A stretch of DNA of 33,479 nt, taken from CAZXNF01 sp050741255. GTDB lineage: Bacteria; Pseudomonadota; Gammaproteobacteria; Burkholderiales; SG8-41. The stretch's first letter is position 1; each line of letters begins with the position of its first letter. Positions 1-8,231 of this stretch are shown here, one piece after another. Position numbers and translations under genes: made by a program. The DNA lies in NCBI GenBank assembly GCA_050741255.1, contig JBOIEQ010000033.1:1-33479 (forward strand), read 5' to 3'. Under the pieces are notes generated by a model. It did not search any database. It saw nothing but the letters and a program-made list of their open reading frames with translations, and was not told where the DNA came from.

Positions 1-256
1 TGTTGAACGCGCTCCGGATGTGCAGCTTCAGCTCGTGCGGCCGGTTCATCACCGTCAGCATGCAGATGTTGAGCAGGCTGCGCGTCTTGCGCGGCAGCCC
101 CGGGCGCGTCCAGATGTTGCCCCACGCCACCTCGGTGGCGAACTCCTGCATCGCCAGCGCGAACTCGTCCGCGCCCTTGATCGATTTCTCCACGTATTCC
201 GCGCCCAGCACTTCCTTGCGGACCACGAGCCCCTTGTTGAACAGTTCACTGGCCAT
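1..256 (-). CDS. Carboxymuconolactone decarboxylase family protein, 3' end outside window
   Basis: The first 85 residues are visible and the C-terminus lies beyond the left edge. The protein begins MASELFNKGLVVRKEVLG. It continues with a helical segment holding W-G-N-I-W-TRPGL, then R-K-T-R-S-LLNI and a stretch with N-R-P-HELKLHIR. This pattern is typical of the PcaC/AhpD-like carboxymuconolactone decarboxylase family, small all-helical proteins of about 120-130 residues. PcaC itself decarboxylates 4-carboxymuconolactone in protocatechuate degradation, but many relatives act on other substrates. The ATG at 256 follows a GGGAGAG ribosome site. It is the last visible gene of the long minus-strand operon, 35 bases after the muconate-cycloisomerase-like gene, which suggests a lactone step shared by the two. 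The family call is firm and the substrate unknown. Confidence 0.85.
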   Translation of the reverse strand, partial: MASELFNKGLVVRKEVLGAEYVEKSIKGADEFALAMQEFATEVAWGNIWTRPGLPRKTRSLLNICMLTVMNRPHELKLHIRSAFN

Positions 257-291
257 GTTCTCTCCCGTTGCCGTTGATTGCCTGAAATCCC

Positions 292-1464
292 TCAACGCTC
301 GATCACTTCCCGCTTGAGGGTATGTTTCTTGATTAAGGCCTCGTCGATGTTGATACCGAGGCCGTGACCCCGCGGCACGTCGACGTGGCCGTCGCGGATC
401 ACGAAATCCGTCTCCGGCACCAGCGGATCCGGCGCAATCGTGTTCAGACCGAGCACGAACTCGCCCGCCCCTATCATGCGTTTGGCCGGCGTGCTCGCGT
501 AGAAATGGGCCGTCGCTGCCGCGTCTAGTTGCGACATCGGCGCCAGGCCGCCGCAGTTCAGCTGGATGTTGGCCGCTTCCGCGACCGCGCCGATCTTGCG
601 CGCTGCCGACAGTCCACCGACCTTGTAGAGCTTGATGCAGAACACATCCACCGCCTGCGCCTCCGCCAGAGCATGGGCGTCCTGCAGCGTGAACAGGCTT
701 TCGTCCGCCATCACCGGCACTCCCGCGGCCTCACGGCGGATGGCCGCCAGGCCTTTCAGGTCGCGCCGGAGCACCGGTTGCTCGAGATAACCCAGATCGA
801 AGTCCCGCAGCGCGTGCACCGCGCTGATGGCGTCGGCGACCGTCCAGCCCGTGTTGGGATCGACGCCGATCACCACATCGTCGCCGAGCGCGCGCCGGAC
901 CGCTTCGAAATTCTTCACGTCCTGCCGCCAGCCACGGCGATCCGCGGCCTTGAGGCACAACACCTTGATGCCGAACTTGTCGACGGCCTTCGACGCCTCC
1001 GCGATCATCACGGCAACATCATCCGCCAGGCTGACCGACCACTCGAGCGGAATGCGCGGCTGGCAGCACCCGCCGAGGAGGTCGTGCACCGGCACCTTGA
1101 GCGCCTTGCCCATCGCGTCATACAGCGCGGCATCGATGGCGGCCCGCGCCGCGGGATTGCCGGCGAGTCGCGAATCGAAAGTTTCCGTGATCGATTCCAG
1201 ATCGAACAGGCGCTTGCCCAGCAGGCACGGCCCGTAGATTTCCTTGATGGCGGACACGACGCTGTGGGTGGTATCCGCCACGAAATGCCCAGGGCTGATG
1301 GGGCGGATCTGCCCGTAACCCACGACCCCGTCCGCGTGAATCTTGACCAGGATGGGCTTGCCCAGCAATTCCTCGGGTGGGCCGGTGTCCCAGCTTCCGC
1401 TGGAAAAAACCCGCTGCACGCGTACCGGCAGCGCAGTCACGAAAACCTCGATGCGATCGATCAT
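292..1464 (-). CDS. Mandelate racemase / muconate lactonizing enzyme family (enolase superfamily)
   Basis: This 390-residue protein has the enolase-superfamily layout: an N-terminal capping domain (about 1-130) and a beta/alpha barrel. Metal ligands are visible as D202 (VDPN), E228 (YLEQP) and D254 (MADES), and the second general acid/base lysine as K278 (IKLYKVGG). The first catalytic motif, normally K-x-K, reads C170-L-K172, so only the second lysine is kept. Superfamily members abstract a proton alpha to a carboxylate and then racemize, dehydrate or cycloisomerize the substrate. The overall form resembles muconate cycloisomerases more than sugar-acid dehydratases. It is followed by a carboxymuconolactone-decarboxylase-like gene, as in beta-ketoadipate-type routes. 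The ATG at 1464 has an AAGGGAATGGAG leader. The substrate cannot be named. Confidence 0.85.
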   Translation of the reverse strand: MIDRIEVFVTALPVRVQRVFSSGSWDTGPPEELLGKPILVKIHADGVVGYGQIRPISPGHFVADTTHSVVSAIKEIYGPCLLGKRLFDLESITETFDSRLAGNPAARAAIDAALYDAMGKALKVPVHDLLGGCCQPRIPLEWSVSLADDVAVMIAEASKAVDKFGIKVLCLKAADRRGWRQDVKNFEAVRRALGDDVVIGVDPNTGWTVADAISAVHALRDFDLGYLEQPVLRRDLKGLAAIRREAAGVPVMADESLFTLQDAHALAEAQAVDVFCIKLYKVGGLSAARKIGAVAEAANIQLNCGGLAPMSQLDAAATAHFYASTPAKRMIGAGEFVLGLNTIAPDPLVPETDFVIRDGHVDVPRGHGLGINIDEALIKKHTLKREVIER

Positions 1465-1505
1465 CTACTCCATTCCCTTCATGAAGGGTTAAGCTTCCGT
1501 CTGGT

Positions 1506-2486
1506 TCATTCGACGCGCAAGCCAAGCATCTTCACAAGCTTGCTCCATTTCACGTTTTCTTCGCGCAGGTACACCGCGTACTGCTCCGGCGTATTGGCCA
1601 CAATCTCGAAACCCATCTTGGTCAGTTGCTCGCGCATCGCGGCCTGCGACACCGATTGCACGATTTCGTTGTTGAGCCGGTTCACGACATCAGGCGGCAT
1701 TCCCGCCGGGCCCAGGATGCCGAACCACGTCAGCACTTCGAACGTGGCCAGGCCGGATTCCGCGATCGTCGGAATCTCCGGCGCGACCGGAGAGCGCTTC
1801 AGGCTCGTGACCGCGATGCCGCGCAGCTTCCCGCCGCGCACGTAAGGCATCAGCGCCGACATGCTGGAGGTCAGCATCGGCACCTGTCCGCCGACGACGT
1901 CGATGATCGCCGCGCCGTCGCCCTTGTAGTGAACCGGCACCATGTCCACGCCTACCGTGCTCTTCAGCAGCTCCATCGACATGTGCGGCGACGACCCGAT
2001 GCCGCCGGTGGCGAAGTTGAGCTGTCCGGGGCGCGCCTTCGCGAGGGCGATGACTTCCTTGATGCTGGTCACCGGCAGCGACGGGTTGACCACCATCAGC
2101 AGCGGGTTGTGAGCGACGCGTACTACGGTGGTGAAGTCGCGGATCGGGTCGTACCCGACTTTTCCGTAAAGATAGGGGGCAACGGCATGCGTTGTCTGGC
2201 TGGCGAGATACAGCATGTAACCGTCCGGCGGGGCCTTGGCCACGAGTTCCGCGCCGATTGTGCCGGTGGCACCCGCGCGGTTCTCGACGACGAAGGACTG
2301 CCCCATGCGCTCGGTCAGCTGTTGCGCCACCATGCGCGCCACGATGTCCGAGGGCCCTCCCGCGGTGAAGCCCACGACGATGCGCACGGGTTTCGCCGGA
2401 TAGGACTGCGCATGTCCCGGAGCGGAAAGGCACAACAGCGGGGCAACCAACAGCAGCCACAGCTCAAGGCGGTTCATTGCAATCAT
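1506..2486 (-). CDS. Bug-family tripartite tricarboxylate transporter substrate-binding protein
   Basis: This periplasmic receptor of the TTT/Bug family is 326 residues long from the chosen start. It begins with a secretion signal (MIAMNRLELWLLLVAPLLC, cleavage probably near GHAQ-SYP). The mature part has the family marks: YPAKPVRIVVGF-x-AGGPSD, VVENRAGATG, PPDGY, a VHYKGDGAAIIDVVGGQV segment and P-TIAESGL. Bug proteins bind carboxylates and deliver them to a TctA/TctB membrane complex. The ATG at 2486 is preferred over an upstream in-frame extension to 2540 because GGAGGAG sits a few bases upstream and the signal peptide starts there. It lies 34 bases after the broken Bug gene at 2521-3489, its closest relative in the window, so the two look like a tandem duplication. 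Confidence 0.9.
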   Translation of the reverse strand: MIAMNRLELWLLLVAPLLCLSAPGHAQSYPAKPVRIVVGFTAGGPSDIVARMVAQQLTERMGQSFVVENRAGATGTIGAELVAKAPPDGYMLYLASQTTHAVAPYLYGKVGYDPIRDFTTVVRVAHNPLLMVVNPSLPVTSIKEVIALAKARPGQLNFATGGIGSSPHMSMELLKSTVGVDMVPVHYKGDGAAIIDVVGGQVPMLTSSMSALMPYVRGGKLRGIAVTSLKRSPVAPEIPTIAESGLATFEVLTWFGILGPAGMPPDVVNRLNNEIVQSVSQAAMREQLTKMGFEIVANTPEQYAVYLREENVKWSKLVKMLGLRVE

Positions 2487-2520
2487 GGTTCTCCTCCTTC
2501 GGTCATTTTCTGTTTCGGGG

Positions 2521-3489
2521 TCAATCGGCGCGTAATCCAAGGTCCCGGACCATCCGGCTCCAGCGGGCGTTCTCTTCCTTCAGCAACGCCGCGAACTGCT
2601 CCGCAGAACCGCCCGCCGCCTCTATCCCGAGCTGCGACATCTGCTCCCTGACGGAAGGCAGTGCGATCGCCTGATTGATCTCGCGGTTCAGCCGCGTGAC
2701 GATGTCCCCGGGCGTCAACGCCGGCGCCAGCACGCCGAACCAGGTGACGACCTCGTAGCCCGTCAGTCCTGATTCCGCGACCGTCGGATACTCGGGAATG
2801 ATCGCGGAACGTTTGGCGCTGGTCACGGCCAGTCCGCGCAGCCGCCCGCTCTTGATATACGGCAGCATGCCGGTGATATTGATGAACATGATCGGCACCT
2901 GCCCGCCGATCACATCGACCACCGCTGCCGCATCGCCTTTGTAGAACACGGGCGTCATGTTGACCTTCGCCATGCTTTTGAACAGCTCGCCCGACATGTG
3001 CGGCGACGATCCGACGCCCCCCGTCGCGAAGTTGAGCTCGCCGGGACGGGACTTCGCGAGAGTGACAAGGTCTTTCATCGACTTCACGGGCAGCGACGGA
3101 TTGACCACCACGAGCAGCGTGTTTTGCGCGGCCTGTACTACGGGAGAGAAATCCTTCACCGGATCGTAGGGAATCTTGGCCAGCATGTAAGGTGCCACCG
3201 CATGCGTGGTCTGGGTGGCGAGGAACAGCGTGTAGCCGTCCGGCGGAGATTTGGCGACCGATTCCGCCCCAATGGTTCCGCTCGCGCCGGCGCGGTTCTC
3301 GACCACTACCTACCTGCCGACGCGGTCGCCCAGTTGCTGCGCCACGACCCGCGCAATGGTGTCGGTGGCGCCGCCGGGGACGAATCCCACCACGATCCGG
3401 ATGGTCTTGGAGGGATAAGGTTGCGCCAGGGCGGTGCCCGCGCCGGCTCCCGCCGTCAGCAAAACCAGTATGCGCATGATCGAATGCAT
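2521..3489 (-). pseudogene. Bug-family substrate-binding protein interrupted by an in-frame amber codon
   Basis: Reading from ATG 3489, which has a strong AGGGGGAGGGG leader, gives a signal peptide (MHSIMRILVLLTAGAGAGT), then QPYPSKTIRIVVGF and PGGATDTIARVVAQQLGD. A TAG stop follows at 3310-3312 (codon 60). The same frame then continues without a shift for about 262 more codons: VVVENRAGASG, PPDGYTLFLATQTTHAV, the family YKGD segment and a normal C-terminus ending LGLRAD. The stop replaces a residue just before the conserved VVENR motif; the downstream paralog has Ser here and many Bug proteins have Gln, one base (CAG to TAG) away. The downstream GTG at 3306 could not restore a signal peptide. 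This is either a recent nonsense mutation or a sequencing error. Otherwise the gene is full length (322 codons plus stop). Confidence 0.85.
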
Positions 3490-3521
3490 GATTCCCCTCC
3501 CCCTGTTAAAGACGGGCCTGA

Positions 3522-5162
3522 TTACGTCCGGGCGGCCGCGAGCAGCATGTCCGCGCCCTTTTCACCGATGGCGATCGACGGAATGTTGGTGTTCGATGCC
3601 GGAATGGTCGGGCAGATCCCCGAGTCGATGACGCGCAGGTTGGCGATGCCGTGGACCCGCAGCTCCGGATCCACCACCGCCGCGGCGTCAACACCCATCT
3701 TGGTGGTGCCGACCATGTGCCAGCTGGTCTGTATGGTGCCCTTCATGTATTCGAGCAAGCCCGCGTCGTCCTGCACCTCCGGGCCCGGCCGGGTCTCGCG
3801 CACGATCAGCGGCCTGAGTGCGGGCATCTGCGCAACCTTGCGCGCGACACGCATGCCGTCGAGAAACATCTGGGCATCACTCTCGTGCGAGAGGTAACGG
3901 GGGTCCATGCTCGCCTGCTGCAGCGGATCGCGCGACTGGAGATGGACGGCCCCGGTCGACTGCGGCTGCAGCACGGTGATGCCGAAAGTGAAGCCCGAAA
4001 ACGGATCGAGCCCGTAACGCGCGGTGCGCGCGTAACGATCCTTGCCCGACAGCGGCAGCAGCCGCAATACCATGTCCGGCTGCTTCGCGTCCGGCCGGAC
4101 GCGGTAGTTCATCTGTGCGCTCGACGAGCAGATCGTCAGCAGGCCCTCGCGCTTGAAGATAAAGCGCAGTCCTTCCCGTACCTTGCGCAGTGGGTTACGC
4201 AGCACGTCGTTGATGGTGAGCGGCTGGGTGCATTCGAAAGTTACCCGCGTGTTCGGATGGTCGCGCAGGTTTTCCCCGACGCCGGGCAGATGATGAACCA
4301 CCGGCACGCCGTGTTTCTGCAGGACCTCGATGTTGCCGATGCCCGACAGCTCGAGCAATTGCGGGGAAGCCAGCGGCCCCGCCGACAGCACCACTTCGCG
4401 CCGTGCATGCACGACACCGGTGCTGTCGCCCGTCCGGAATTCGATGCCGGTTGCGCGTTTGCCGTCCATCACCACGCGCGTAGCGGTCGCGTTCGTCAGC
4501 ACGGTCAGGTTGGGCCGCTTGATGGCCGGCCGGAGATACCCCACCGCCGAGCTGTTGCGCAGCCCCTTGCGCGTCGAGTACTGGAGGTAAAAGGCGCCTT
4601 CATAGCTGCCGTCGTTGTAATCCGGCAGGTAGCGGTATCCCGCTTCCCCGCAGGCCGCGACGAACCCGTCCGCCAGCGCATCGAAGCGGTCGAGCCGCGT
4701 GCAGTGGATCGGGCCGCCACGGCCGCGCAGCGCCGGATCGCCTTCGGGGAAATCTTCCAGCCGCTTGAAGATTGGCAACATCTCCTGATAACCCCAGCCT
4801 TTGCAGCCCAGTGTGTCGCGCCATTTGTCGTATTCCACCGGATCCCCGCGCACGAACAGGTTGCCGTTGATGGAGCTGGACCCGCCGATGACACGGCCGC
4901 GCGCCCACTTCTGCGGCTGTCCGTTGAGATGTGTCTGCGGTTCGGTCATGTACGGCCACGTCCAGCGTGTGTCGTTCAGGATGTTGGCCACCATCAGCGG
5001 AATGTGGATGTTGTAATTGGTGTCGCGTCCGCCCGCTTCGAGCAGCAAAACGGTGTGACGGCCATCGGCGGAGAGCCGGTTCGCGACGGCACAGCCGGCG
5101 GAGCCCGAGCCGACGATCACGAAATCGAACGCGGCGTTTTGCGGAATGGAAGAAACGTACAT
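3522..5162 (-). CDS. GMC-family FAD-dependent oxidoreductase (choline/alcohol dehydrogenase-like)
   Basis: This 546-residue protein has the full glucose-methanol-choline oxidoreductase layout. The FAD Rossmann motif is at 18-23 (GSGSAG), followed by LLLEAGG near 40-45. GMC signature 1 is at 89-106 (GRVIGGSSSINGNLFVRG) and signature 2 at about 261-275 (AGPLASPQLLELSGIG). The catalytic His is H482 in SWHMVGTTKMG, with the partner Asn in the SNTNIPSI segment (524-526). These enzymes oxidize a primary alcohol or similar C-OH group through FAD. There is no signal peptide, so it should be cytosolic. The ATG at 5162 lies 13 bases from the upstream MmgE/PrpD stop, with GGAG about nine bases before it. 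In this operon it could oxidize a hydroxylated side chain of the substrate, but the actual alcohol is unknown. Confidence 0.92.
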   Translation of the reverse strand: MYVSSIPQNAAFDFVIVGSGSAGCAVANRLSADGRHTVLLLEAGGRDTNYNIHIPLMVANILNDTRWTWPYMTEPQTHLNGQPQKWARGRVIGGSSSINGNLFVRGDPVEYDKWRDTLGCKGWGYQEMLPIFKRLEDFPEGDPALRGRGGPIHCTRLDRFDALADGFVAACGEAGYRYLPDYNDGSYEGAFYLQYSTRKGLRNSSAVGYLRPAIKRPNLTVLTNATATRVVMDGKRATGIEFRTGDSTGVVHARREVVLSAGPLASPQLLELSGIGNIEVLQKHGVPVVHHLPGVGENLRDHPNTRVTFECTQPLTINDVLRNPLRKVREGLRFIFKREGLLTICSSSAQMNYRVRPDAKQPDMVLRLLPLSGKDRYARTARYGLDPFSGFTFGITVLQPQSTGAVHLQSRDPLQQASMDPRYLSHESDAQMFLDGMRVARKVAQMPALRPLIVRETRPGPEVQDDAGLLEYMKGTIQTSWHMVGTTKMGVDAAAVVDPELRVHGIANLRVIDSGICPTIPASNTNIPSIAIGEKGADMLLAAART

Positions 5163-5175
5163 AGACAGTCTCCGA

Positions 5176-6573
5176 TCAGCTCAGTTGTTCCTGCAGGATT
5201 CCTGTCAGCGCCCTGACCGACGCCAGCCGCTCCGCGCCCCGCACTTCGCACAAAAGCTCGGCGATGGCGGGAGACGGCAACACGCGGCCAGCCAGCCGCG
5301 CGAACTTGTCGAGCCGTTCCGCCTCGGTGCAGGGGTCTGCCGGCATCCCGTGGGGATCCAGCATCACACTGCCGCTGCGGGTTCCGTCCGCGAGTTCGAG
5401 TTCGACGCGCGCGCCGTAATGCCTGGGATACGCCGCCTCCATCTCTGGATCGACGAAGAGTTCGACGCGCCGGGCCAGTTCGCGCCGGCCCGGTTCGCGG
5501 ATGGCGGACGGGGCATACATCGCCGGATCGGCGGGGTCTCCGGTCAGCGCCAGCGCTGCGCAATAGGGAATGCTGAATTGCGCGCCCATGGTGTCCGGCG
5601 GCTCGATCTGGCCGTTCTGGTTCATGGCGTAGGCGGAGACGCCGACCCGCACCTTCCTGACCTGCTGCGGCGGCAGGGGCTGCGGACCGCGCAGGACGAC
5701 CAGTTGCTGCGCCGCCGCCTGTATCCACGCGCAGCAGGGATACAACTTGACGTAGACGTGCTGCACCGCCCAGTGACCACCGAGGTCTTGCGCCAGCAAT
5801 TCCGGGCGCGCCGCGTCCCCGGACACCACTTCCAGCAATCCGAATCGTCCGTCCAGCGCGACGGGCGGCGCCGTGAATCCCCGGGCGGCAAGCTGGGCCA
5901 TGCGCACCCCCGCCTCTGCGGCGCGGCCCGCGTGCATGCGCTTCTCCATGCCGCCTCCGGTGCCGGTCGCGAAGCTTTTGGTACCGGATGCGGTGGCGCA
6001 GGCTAGCCCCACCGCCATCAGCAACTGTTCCGCGTTGAGGCTGAGCACAACGCCGGCCGCCATGGCCGCCCCAACCGGACCGGCCAGCGCGGTCTTGTGA
6101 TAACCGCGGACGGAAGGTCCCACACCCATCGCCAGGCCGACCCGGTTCAGGGTCTCGTATCCGGCAATGATCCCGAGCAGCAGGCGCGAACCCGGGGCAT
6201 CGACGGCTTCGGCGGCGGCCATTGCCGCGGGAATGATGATGGCCCCGGGGTGCACGATGGCCTCGTCGAGATGATCGTCGAGTTCGAAGCCGTGCGCCGC
6301 CGTGCCGTTGCACAGCGCCGCAGCCGGCGCCGCGACCGCCTGCCGATAGCCGACGATCGTGCTCCGCCCCTGCGAGCCCTCGGCAAGCATCTCCTCGGCC
6401 ATGATCCGTGCCCATGGCTCCTCGTACCCGAACAGCACGCAGCTGAGTGAATCCAGCAGGCACCATTTCGCGGCGTCGGTGACGCCCGCCGGAACGGTGT
6501 CGAACGCCAGCGCCTGGCAGAAATCCACCAGATCCCGCGCCCTGCTCCTCGCTGGAAACGATTCCGCCTTCAC
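5176..6573 (-). CDS. MmgE/PrpD family protein (MmgE-type)
   Basis: This 465-residue protein belongs to the MmgE/PrpD family, which includes 2-methylcitrate dehydratase, cis-aconitate decarboxylase and iminodisuccinate epimerase. Visible marks are KWCLLDSLSCVLFG near the N-terminus, CNGTAAHGFELDDHLDEAI, VHPGAIIIPAA, a Gly-rich T-G-T-GGGMEKRMHAGRAAEAG segment and LYPCCAWIQ. I chose GTG 6573 because AGGAGGGGGAGA precedes it directly and the length then matches the paralog at 18797-20185. The upstream reading to 6639 has no family resemblance. The two paralogs appear well over half identical by eye and share the FELDD/VHPGA form, distinct from the true PrpD form (DxNDT, HPSD) found at 14742-16154 and 23290-24642. 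Reaction unknown; a lyase, isomerase or dehydratase acting on a polycarboxylate is likely. Confidence 0.88.
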   Translation of the reverse strand: MKAESFPARSRARDLVDFCQALAFDTVPAGVTDAAKWCLLDSLSCVLFGYEEPWARIMAEEMLAEGSQGRSTIVGYRQAVAAPAAALCNGTAAHGFELDDHLDEAIVHPGAIIIPAAMAAAEAVDAPGSRLLLGIIAGYETLNRVGLAMGVGPSVRGYHKTALAGPVGAAMAAGVVLSLNAEQLLMAVGLACATASGTKSFATGTGGGMEKRMHAGRAAEAGVRMAQLAARGFTAPPVALDGRFGLLEVVSGDAARPELLAQDLGGHWAVQHVYVKLYPCCAWIQAAAQQLVVLRGPQPLPPQQVRKVRVGVSAYAMNQNGQIEPPDTMGAQFSIPYCAALALTGDPADPAMYAPSAIREPGRRELARRVELFVDPEMEAAYPRHYGARVELELADGTRSGSVMLDPHGMPADPCTEAERLDKFARLAGRVLPSPAIAELLCEVRGAERLASVRALTGILQEQLS

Positions 6574-6657
6574 TCTCCCCCTCCTCGGGTCGGTGCATGA
6601 TCCCGTGACGCCGCCACGGCCAGTCGCCGTAACGGTCAATTCATTGCGTGATGAACG

Positions 6658-8163
6658 TCAGGCTGCCTTGCTCTGTTTTGCGAATTGTCCGGCGCTGCGC
6701 CCGGCGATGCGGCCGAACACCGTGCCGCTGGTCAGGCCGCTGGCGCCCGGGTAATTGAAATAGAACAACCCGCCGACCATCTCGCCCGCCGCGAACAGGC
6801 CGGGAATCAATTCGTGATTGGTGTCCACGACCTGTGCGTCGTTGGTGATCTTGACGCCGCCGAACGTGAAGGTCACGCCGCAGGTGATGGCGTACGCCTC
6901 GTACGGCGCCTGGTCGAGCCGATTGGCCCAGTTCGAGCGCGGCACTGCCAGTCCGGCGGCGCTGCGGCCGTCCTTGACGTTGGGATTGAACGGCGCATCG
7001 ACCTTCACCGCGGCGTTGAACTCCGCGATCGTTTTCAGGAGCTGCGGCTTGTTCACGTCCTCCATCTTGTCCACCAGTTCTTCCAGCGTGTTCGCCGTGA
7101 CCTTGGTGACATGCCGCGTGCGGTATTCGGGCCGCAGCAGGTGCGCGACCTTCGCGTCGTAAATCTGCCAGGCGAACTGGCCGGGCTGGTCGAGGATGAT
7201 GCGGCCGTACTTGGCGTAGGTGTAGTTACGGAAATCCGCGCCCTCATCCAGGAAGCGCTTCCCGTCGGCATTCACGATGATCGAAAACGGATAGCTGTCG
7301 CGCTCGTAATCGTTGGTCAGCGCGTAATCACCGAAGTCGGAGGCGTAACGCTCCCAGCCCACCGCATGGCAGCCGGACCAGTGCCCGTGCGGCTGCGCGC
7401 CGATCCGCAGCGCCATCGCGAGTCCATCGCCGGTGTTGAAGCGTGTGCCGCGCACCTTGGCCAGGTCCCAGCCCTTGCCGAGGTAACGGCTGCGCCACTC
7501 GGTGTTCGCCTCGAACCCGCCGCAGGCCAACACGACCGCGCCAGCCTTGATGGTCCGGCTTGCGCCTTTGACCTTGACGACGACACCAGACACGCCCGTG
7601 TCGCTGTGCACGAGGTCCTGCACCCATGCGTCGTATAACACGTGGATGCCGGCTTTCTCGGCCGCCTTGTAAAGTCCGTCAACCAGACCGGGGCCACCGC
7701 CCCAGGAGGCGAGCGTCGCGCCGCCCCAAAACTTGAACTTGCCTTCGATGTTGAACGCCTGGCGGCCGAACTGGGGCTCGAACTTGATGCCCTGCTTGCG
7801 CAGCCAGTGCATCCCGGCGTTACTGTTCCGCACGAGCAGTTCGCAGAGGTCCGGATCCGTGCGGTTCTGCGTGATGCGGGCCATGTCGTCGAAGAACTGG
7901 TCCTCGGTATAGCTGCCGAAGTCGGCGGACGCCATCTGCTCGTCGGTGAGGTCGGGCGACAGCGCCCGCACGTCGTCCGCGCCGTTGTAGACGACGCGCA
8001 TCAGTCCTTCGGTGAAGGTGCTGTTGCCGCCGCGCTCCGCTGCGGGCGCGCGCTCGAGCAGCAGCACGCTCGCGCCCTCCTCGCGCGCGGACAAGGCGGA
8101 GCACAGCGCCGCGTTGCCGCCGCCGACCACGATCACGTCGTATCTTTGGTTTCCTGCGTCCAT
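6658..8163 (-). CDS. FAD-dependent dehydrogenase, TcuA (tricarballylate dehydrogenase)-like
   Basis: This 501-residue flavoprotein belongs to the fumarate reductase/succinate dehydrogenase flavoprotein superfamily. It has an N-terminal FAD motif at 13-20 (VGGGNAAL), LLLERAP at 35-41 and the ERGGNS segment at about 43-48 that is characteristic of TcuA-type enzymes. The C-terminus carries GLFAAGEMVGG and the FNYPGASGLTSGTVFGRIAGRSA block that closes the FAD site. TcuA oxidizes tricarballylate to cis-aconitate. The gene is paired with a close paralog at 13200-14699. No TcuB-like electron-transfer partner is present in the window, so electrons must leave by another route. It lies between the PrpF-like isomerase and an MmgE/PrpD gene in one operon. 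The start at 8163 has only a weak ribosome site (GGAC), but the FAD motif fixes it closely. Confidence 0.9.
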   Translation of the reverse strand: MDAGNQRYDVIVVGGGNAALCSALSAREEGASVLLLERAPAAERGGNSTFTEGLMRVVYNGADDVRALSPDLTDEQMASADFGSYTEDQFFDDMARITQNRTDPDLCELLVRNSNAGMHWLRKQGIKFEPQFGRQAFNIEGKFKFWGGATLASWGGGPGLVDGLYKAAEKAGIHVLYDAWVQDLVHSDTGVSGVVVKVKGASRTIKAGAVVLACGGFEANTEWRSRYLGKGWDLAKVRGTRFNTGDGLAMALRIGAQPHGHWSGCHAVGWERYASDFGDYALTNDYERDSYPFSIIVNADGKRFLDEGADFRNYTYAKYGRIILDQPGQFAWQIYDAKVAHLLRPEYRTRHVTKVTANTLEELVDKMEDVNKPQLLKTIAEFNAAVKVDAPFNPNVKDGRSAAGLAVPRSNWANRLDQAPYEAYAITCGVTFTFGGVKITNDAQVVDTNHELIPGLFAAGEMVGGLFYFNYPGASGLTSGTVFGRIAGRSAGQFAKQSKAA

Positions 8164-8231
8164 AGTGGGTCCAGAATCAGATCATTGATAGGCTGACCGG
8201 TCCGCGCCACCTTCCGCGCATTCCGTGCTTT

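Noticed and set aside
3306..3306. GTG start for a shortened Bug gene at 2521-3306
   Set aside because: It would lack a signal peptide and the first lobe of the receptor. The frame continues upstream to a proper start with a strong ribosome site, so a nonsense codon is the better reading.
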